Shown one piece after another: positions 60,735 to 64,000 of a stretch of 64,000 bases of DNA. The stretch spans positions 1-64,000 of the forward strand of contig NZ_JAVDDV010000006.1 of the NCBI RefSeq assembly GCF_030848565.1. The letters run 5' to 3'. How positions within the stretch are numbered: position 1 is the stretch's first letter; every line of letters starts with the position of its first letter. A program made the position numbers and the translations under genes. The DNA is from Natronolimnohabitans sp. A-GB9. GTDB lineage: Archaea > Halobacteriota > Halobacteria > Halobacteriales > Natrialbaceae. Below the pieces are notes generated by a model that was not told where the DNA came from, searched no databases, and was given only the letters and a program-made list of their open reading frames with translations.

Positions 60735-61205
60735 ATGACCGAGACAGACGACGACCGAGCGCGCCTCGTCGGCACGAACCACGTCGCCCTCGAGGTCGGC
60801 GACATCGACACAGCCCTCGAGTTCTACGAGTCACTGTTCGAGTTCGGCCTGCGAAACCGCAGCGACACGAAAGCGTTCGTCGATATGGGCGATCAGTTCG
60901 TCGCGCTCGCGGCGACCGACGACGCAGGCGAGACGATCGACGACGCTCGCCACTTCGGACTCGTCGTCGACGACGCCGATCGCGTCGAACGGCGGCTCGC
61001 AGACCTCGAGGTCGACCGCCTCGACGTTCCGGGACTCGAATTTCGCGATCCCTGGGGCAACCGCGTCCAGATCGTCGACTACGAGGAGATCCAGTTTACG
61101 AAAGCCGATCACGTGCTCGACGGGATGGGACTTGCGGACCTCGAGAAACGCGACGCGGCGGTCGCGGAACTCGAAGAGAAGGGACTGACACCGGATACCG
61201 AGTGA
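60735..61205 (+). CDS. VOC (glyoxalase/dioxygenase) family protein
   Basis: A 156-residue VOC-fold protein. The first metal-ligand histidine is in GTNHVALEVGDIDTALEFYE, the second half contains ARHFGLVVDDADRVERRL, and a conserved EFRDPWGNRVQIVDYE closes the domain. A helical extension follows. The substrate is unknown. ATG 60735 is the only start consistent with the fold. Confidence 0.86.
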   Translation: MTETDDDRARLVGTNHVALEVGDIDTALEFYESLFEFGLRNRSDTKAFVDMGDQFVALAATDDAGETIDDARHFGLVVDDADRVERRLADLEVDRLDVPGLEFRDPWGNRVQIVDYEEIQFTKADHVLDGMGLADLEKRDAAVAELEEKGLTPDTE

Positions 61206-61230
61206 TGGTGATCGATCCGACAGTCCGCCA

Positions 61231-61310
61231 GTTACGGACTGCTGTACCGATCGCCCGCCAATCGCCAGGGGGTCGGCGATCGGTGGGCAGTGACGACAGG
61301 AGACCGTAAC
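61231..61310. repeat. 80-bp palindromic repeat, family B
   Basis: The ends are GTTACGGACT at left and AGACCGTAAC at right (9 of 10 inverted), with CTGT/ACAG extending the stem. The inner arms GCCAATCGCC and GGCGATCGG also pair. It lies between the VOC and RHH genes. The consensus is shared with 63903 and 57726. Confidence 0.72.
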
Positions 61311-61397
61311 TGTCCCCGACGGTTTCGTTGCAAAACCGCGCGCCACGACACCTCGTCTGACGAACCGTTAAGTGTCATGGTCGACGAATAGACGCTG

Positions 61398-61814
61398 ATG
61401 GGCAACAAGAACAAGACGATCTCGTTTCGGGTAAACGAGGACGCGTTCGAGGCGCTCCAGGACATCGCCGAAGAACGTGACATCTCGTTGTCCGCCGTTT
61501 TCCGGGACTACGTCGACCAACTCGTCGAACACGACGGACAGGTCGAGGTCGTTCCCGAGGCCGAACTGGCGGCGATGGGGGGCGACAACGAGGGCGAAGA
61601 CGGCGAGCGGACGTTTCCGCCGACCGTCGAAGTACCCAAGAGCTTCATCCGCGAACACGAACGCCTCGAACTCGAGGCCGACCACCTCCGGGAGCAACTC
61701 GACGAGTACAAGGCCTACGTCAACGAGCTACAGGATCGCCTCGAGGACGAAGAAGACGAGGTGCTCTTGCTCGACGATTTAGACGACGGGGACGAATCGT
61801 ACCAGCTTCGGTAG
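61398..61814 (+). CDS. Ribbon-helix-helix regulator with coiled coil
   Basis: A 138-residue protein. The N-terminal 45 residues are RHH-like (KTISFRVNEDAFEALQDIAE, then RDISLSAVFRDYVDQL). A low-complexity linker follows, then a coiled coil at about 85-122 (HERLELEADHLREQLDEYKA) and an acidic C-terminus. It is probably a dimeric DNA-binding protein; targets are unknown. Confidence 0.78.
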   Translation: MGNKNKTISFRVNEDAFEALQDIAEERDISLSAVFRDYVDQLVEHDGQVEVVPEAELAAMGGDNEGEDGERTFPPTVEVPKSFIREHERLELEADHLREQLDEYKAYVNELQDRLEDEEDEVLLLDDLDDGDESYQLR

Positions 61815-61928
61815 CGGCGGGTGATACTGCGATAGCGGGCCGTTCTCTCCGTGGTGGTGCGGGCTCGATGCATTCGAGTGCCGCGAGAATACGGGTGTCG
61901 ACAGCCGATTTCGAGCGTGTCGCAGCGA

Positions 61929-62014
61929 CTAGTGGCGGTCCACGCCTGCACTGCTGGGGCGAATCCTGCGGTGTCGTCCGATTCGACCCAGCAGTCGACG
62001 GGTGGAACGGGACT
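61929..62014. repeat. 86-bp structured repeat, copy 2
   Basis: This is the same element as at 12770-12855. The inner hairpin CTGCTGGGGCGAATC pairs with GATTCGACCCAGCAG at 14 of 15 positions; copy 1 keeps pairing with different bases. The shared outer parts are CTAGTGGCGGTCCACGCCTG and TCGACGG(G/T)TGGAACGGGACT. The last bases overlap the stop codon of the DUF5814 gene. Confidence 0.75.
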
Positions 62015-62468
62015 AGCGAGCCAGGTTCTGCTTTTCGCGTCGGATCTCGTCGTACTTCTCGTCGGCACCCTCGACACGTGCAAGTCCTTCAGCAGCCTCG
62101 AGCGTCCGGACCGCGTCGTCGAGAAACGAGAGGATATCGCCAGGGTAGGCATAGACCATGTAGTCGTCGGTCATCACGTCGACGATCGCGTCCGGGCCGA
62201 GACCCTGTGCCCGGAGCTCGAGCAGATACTGGATGAACTTCCGCTCGGGACAGCCACAGTAGGGGTTGTTATCACAGTCACAGTCGAGAAAGTCCTCCGT
62301 GAAATCGAGGACGCGATCGCGGGTGGCGTCGTCGAGCTTCTCCAAGCCCTCTCCCTGGAAGAGCATATCGAGCGTCGCCCCTTTGAACGCGCCCTTCGGG
62401 ATGTTCGTCTCGAGCTGAGAGCTCAACTGTCGGTGGTTCTTGACGTAGATTTTGTCGGTGATGGCCAC
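62013..62468 (-). CDS. DUF5814-type cysteine-cluster protein
   Basis: A 151-residue protein starting GTG (MAITDKIYVKNHRQLSSQLE). A cysteine cluster CDCDNNPYCGCPERKF lies near residues 63-78 and could hold zinc or an Fe-S cluster. The remainder is helical (YLLELRAQGLGPDAIVDVMT). It resembles the DUF5814 region attached to archaeal SF2 helicases, here free-standing. Function is unknown. Confidence 0.68.
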   Translation of the reverse strand: MAITDKIYVKNHRQLSSQLETNIPKGAFKGATLDMLFQGEGLEKLDDATRDRVLDFTEDFLDCDCDNNPYCGCPERKFIQYLLELRAQGLGPDAIVDVMTDDYMVYAYPGDILSFLDDAVRTLEAAEGLARVEGADEKYDEIRREKQNLAR

Positions 62469-62644
62469 GCGTTGGCGGTACTACCGGCGCTGTGCCGAAA
62501 AACGTCTCGGTCGTGGATCGAAGGCAGCCACCGACGGACCGAGATGGTACGCCGGTAAATCCCGCGGTACTGTCTCGCATAGACGCGTACTCGAGTCGTA
62601 ACGTATTTCAGTCCGACCGCCCCTACCAAATGGTGTAAGCGCGT

Positions 62645-62717
62645 GTCCGGGTTGGGGTAGTGGTTATCCTTCAGCCTTGTGGAGGCTGAGACGCGGGTTC
62701 GATTCTCGCACCCGGAC
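62645..62717 (+). tRNA. tRNA-His (GTG)
   Basis: The encoded G-1 at 62645 pairs with C73 at 62717. The acceptor TCCGGGT/ACCCGGA is fully paired. The anticodon stem CAGCC/GGCTG encloses TTGTGGA, giving anticodon GTG. The T-arm has GGGTTCGATTC. The 3' end is duplicated downstream. Confidence 0.94.
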
Positions 62718-62808
62718 TTTCTAACGACGACTTCACGGAGGAGTCGAAAGTCCGACCGAGATCGAACGAGACGAGACACGCGCAGCGAAGCGAGCACGTC
62801 TCGGCGTT

Positions 62809-62832
62809 GTTCGATTCTCGCACCCGGACTTT
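62809..62832 (+). repeat. Duplicated 3' end of tRNA-His
   Basis: A 24-bp exact copy of the tRNA-His T-arm/acceptor and the three bases after it (first copy 62697-62720; second starting GTTCGATTCTCGCACCCGGA). The copies are 112 bp apart. This is the usual footprint of an integrase attachment event; the small interval has no gene. Confidence 0.75.
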
Positions 62833-62904
62833 TTCACGACGAACAAATCCGTGAGCCGAAGGAGTCGTCGGCGAATCGAACATCAGTCTGACCAACGAGT
62901 CGCG

Positions 62905-63456
62905 CTACTCGAGGCGATCGATGATCGTATCGGTCGTCGTGACGTCTGAGAAGATCGTGTCGTGGACGGCAGCGATGGTGTCGGTGATTTCGGCAGGATC
63001 GTTGTCACCGATGGGGAACGTACTCGTCGCGTCCGTAACGTAGTGGGAGTTGTAGCCGCGGGCGTCGGCCTCGCGAGCGGTAGTGTCGACACAGATTGCC
63101 GACAGGAGGCCGATGCTGACCACGTTTTCGATGCCGTTTCGGACGAGGATGTCGGCGAGACGAGTGTCCTGGAAACAGCTCGGTTTCGTCTTCGTCACGA
63201 GGTACTCGTCGTCTCGAACGTCGACGTCGTCGACGATTTCGGTGTATTCCGAACCCAACGCGAACACGGGAGCGTCTCGGTTGGGCTGGACGTGACGGGC
63301 GTGAACGACGGTCGCACCGCTTTGACGGGCAGTGTCGAGGAGTCGCTGGCAGTTCTCGAGGACGCGCTCGCCGTCGGGAACGTACCACGGCCGATCTTCG
63401 GTGAAATACTCTTTCTGGAGATCGATAACGACGACGGCGGTATTTTCTGCGATCAT
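62905..63456 (-). CDS. Isochorismatase-family cysteine hydrolase
   Basis: A 183-residue hydrolase. The catalytic triad is visible: aspartate in VVVIDLQKEYF, lysine in VTKTKPSCFQDT, and cysteine in GLLSAICVDTTAREA. Related enzymes are nicotinamidases and N-carbamoylsarcosine amidase-like proteins; zinc-binding residues specific to nicotinamidase are not obvious, so the substrate is left open. It starts at 63456 (MIAENTAVVVID). Confidence 0.88.
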   Translation of the reverse strand: MIAENTAVVVIDLQKEYFTEDRPWYVPDGERVLENCQRLLDTARQSGATVVHARHVQPNRDAPVFALGSEYTEIVDDVDVRDDEYLVTKTKPSCFQDTRLADILVRNGIENVVSIGLLSAICVDTTAREADARGYNSHYVTDATSTFPIGDNDPAEITDTIAAVHDTIFSDVTTTDTIIDRLE

Positions 63457-63608
63457 ATATCAGTAATGCATCTAGTCCGTGTTGAATGTTGGCTCCCGTC
63501 TGGATAGCGGGAAACACGCCGACGACCGGGCCGAACTGACGCCGCTTACGACCATAGACGACTGAACCGATCGCACAACCGCCGTGCCATCGGGTGGGCA
63601 TCGGCTCT

Positions 63609-63703
63609 CAGTGGCTACTATAGTAACAACTGCAACGGTTTACACACTGATCGCCGATCCGTCTGGCGATCAGGTGTGCAATGACTTGCAGTGGCTACTA
63701 TAG
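63609..63703. repeat. 95-bp hairpin element with direct terminal repeats
   Basis: CAGTGGCTACTATAG occurs at 63609-63623 and 63689-63703. Between them, ACACACTGATCGCC pairs with GGCGATCAGGTGTGC, a long hairpin with loop GATCCGTCT. The ends share CTATAGTAAC with the right end of the IS630 element at 48.7 kb, so a MITE-like derivative is possible. No gene lies in 63457-63737. Confidence 0.55.
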
Positions 63704-63737
63704 AGACTGAATACCGACGACACCCTCACTCGAATCG

Positions 63738-63905
63738 ATGACAGCGCGTGACGATACAATGACGTGTGCGACCTGCGGAACCGACGTCGACCTCGAGGAC
63801 GCCCGGCGGACGAAGACGATGGGCGGACTGGATCCGACCAAGTGGCAGACGCTTTGCTGTCCCCACTGTGGCTCGCGGCTGAAGACGGTCTACGTCGGCG
63901 AGTGA
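63738..63905 (+). CDS. Small zinc-ribbon protein
   Basis: 55 residues: TCATCGTDVDLEDARRT near the start and LCCPHCGSRLKTVYVGE at the end, giving two CxxC knuckles about 33 residues apart. This is a typical haloarchaeal small zinc finger (CPxCG-related class). Several such proteins influence stress or motility; this one's role is unknown. Its TGA opens a family B repeat. Confidence 0.75.
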   Translation: MTARDDTMTCATCGTDVDLEDARRTKTMGGLDPTKWQTLCCPHCGSRLKTVYVGE

Positions 63906-63982
63906 TACGGTTGCTGTACCGATCTCCCGCCGATCACAGACTCCGTTGGCGATCGGCGGAACGTGACGACAACAGACCGTGT
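63903..63982. repeat. Palindromic repeat family B, copy after zinc-ribbon gene
   Basis: TGATACGGTTGCTGTACCGA at the left and ACGTGACGACAACAGACCGT at the right are inverted counterparts of the 61231 copy's ends. The inner arms CGCCGATC and GATCGGCG also pair. It begins with the stop codon of the zinc-ribbon gene. Confidence 0.65.
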
Positions 63983-64000
63983 GACACATCGTTACCGGGC

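Overview
The window is haloarchaeal (class Halobacteria, probably a Natrialbales-type genus such as Natrinema or Haloterrigena; genus is inference). The core is GC-rich, proteins are very acidic, and it carries archaeal TFB and TBP, MptA, haloarchaeal RPA with its partner protein, an RNA polymerase epsilon protein, Tat secretion signals, a ba3-type cytochrome oxidase and four archaeal-type tRNA genes.

Layout. (1) 1-17.6 kb is mostly core chromosome: tRNA-Ile, FxsA, a YyaL/DUF255 protein, TrmB regulator, metallo-hydrolase, mptA, RlaP-like nucleotidyltransferase, rpoeps, DsbA-like protein, nadK, amphi-Trp protein, UspA, tfb, a bacterio-opsin-activator-type regulator, tRNA-Gly, nadE and enoyl-CoA hydratase. 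Five copies of a promoter-like repeat surround the nucleotidyltransferase and precede rpoeps. (2) 17.70-40.28 kb is an integrative element in tRNA-Thr(GGT). It is bounded by a 14-bp direct repeat of the tRNA 3' end and has a tyrosine integrase beside the right end. Its cargo is a defence/regulatory island. On the minus strand a tightly packed run encodes an AbrB-like protein, a nuclease-methylase, an SNF2 helicase and a TATA-binding protein. A CoiA-like nuclease gene converges on it. Further cargo is an EVE-like/restriction-nuclease fusion, a noncoding array of about 180-bp degenerate repeats, a catalytic-domain-only recombinase, a nucleotidyltransferase/winged-helix pair and several unknown genes. 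(3) 40.3-44.6 kb holds an extremely acidic secreted repeat protein, a methyltransferase and a CDGSH protein. (4) 44.7-51.7 kb is a mobile and decayed zone: a large DDE transposase, an intact IS630-type insertion that splits a gene (removing it restores the reading frame), a truncated endonuclease, a halocin C8-like locus and an IS5-type transposase remnant. (5) 51.8-58.1 kb is a respiratory locus: copper P-type ATPase, small membrane proteins and ba3-type oxidase subunits. (6) 58.1-64 kb holds a truncated OsmC gene next to an IS200/IS605-derived relic, the rpa3-rpap3 operon, a VOC protein, an RHH protein, a DUF5814 protein, tRNA-His with a duplicated 3' end, an isochorismatase-family hydrolase and a small zinc-ribbon protein.

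Three families of short palindromic or structured repeats recur across the core, several of them overlapping stop codons. The leading candidates for something undescribed are the 30.7-31.6 kb array, the TBP-containing restriction operon, the 86-bp structured repeat whose two copies show paired changes, and the multi-copy promoter-like repeat upstream of the nucleotidyltransferase and rpoeps. All functions come from reading motifs and known families; no database search was run.
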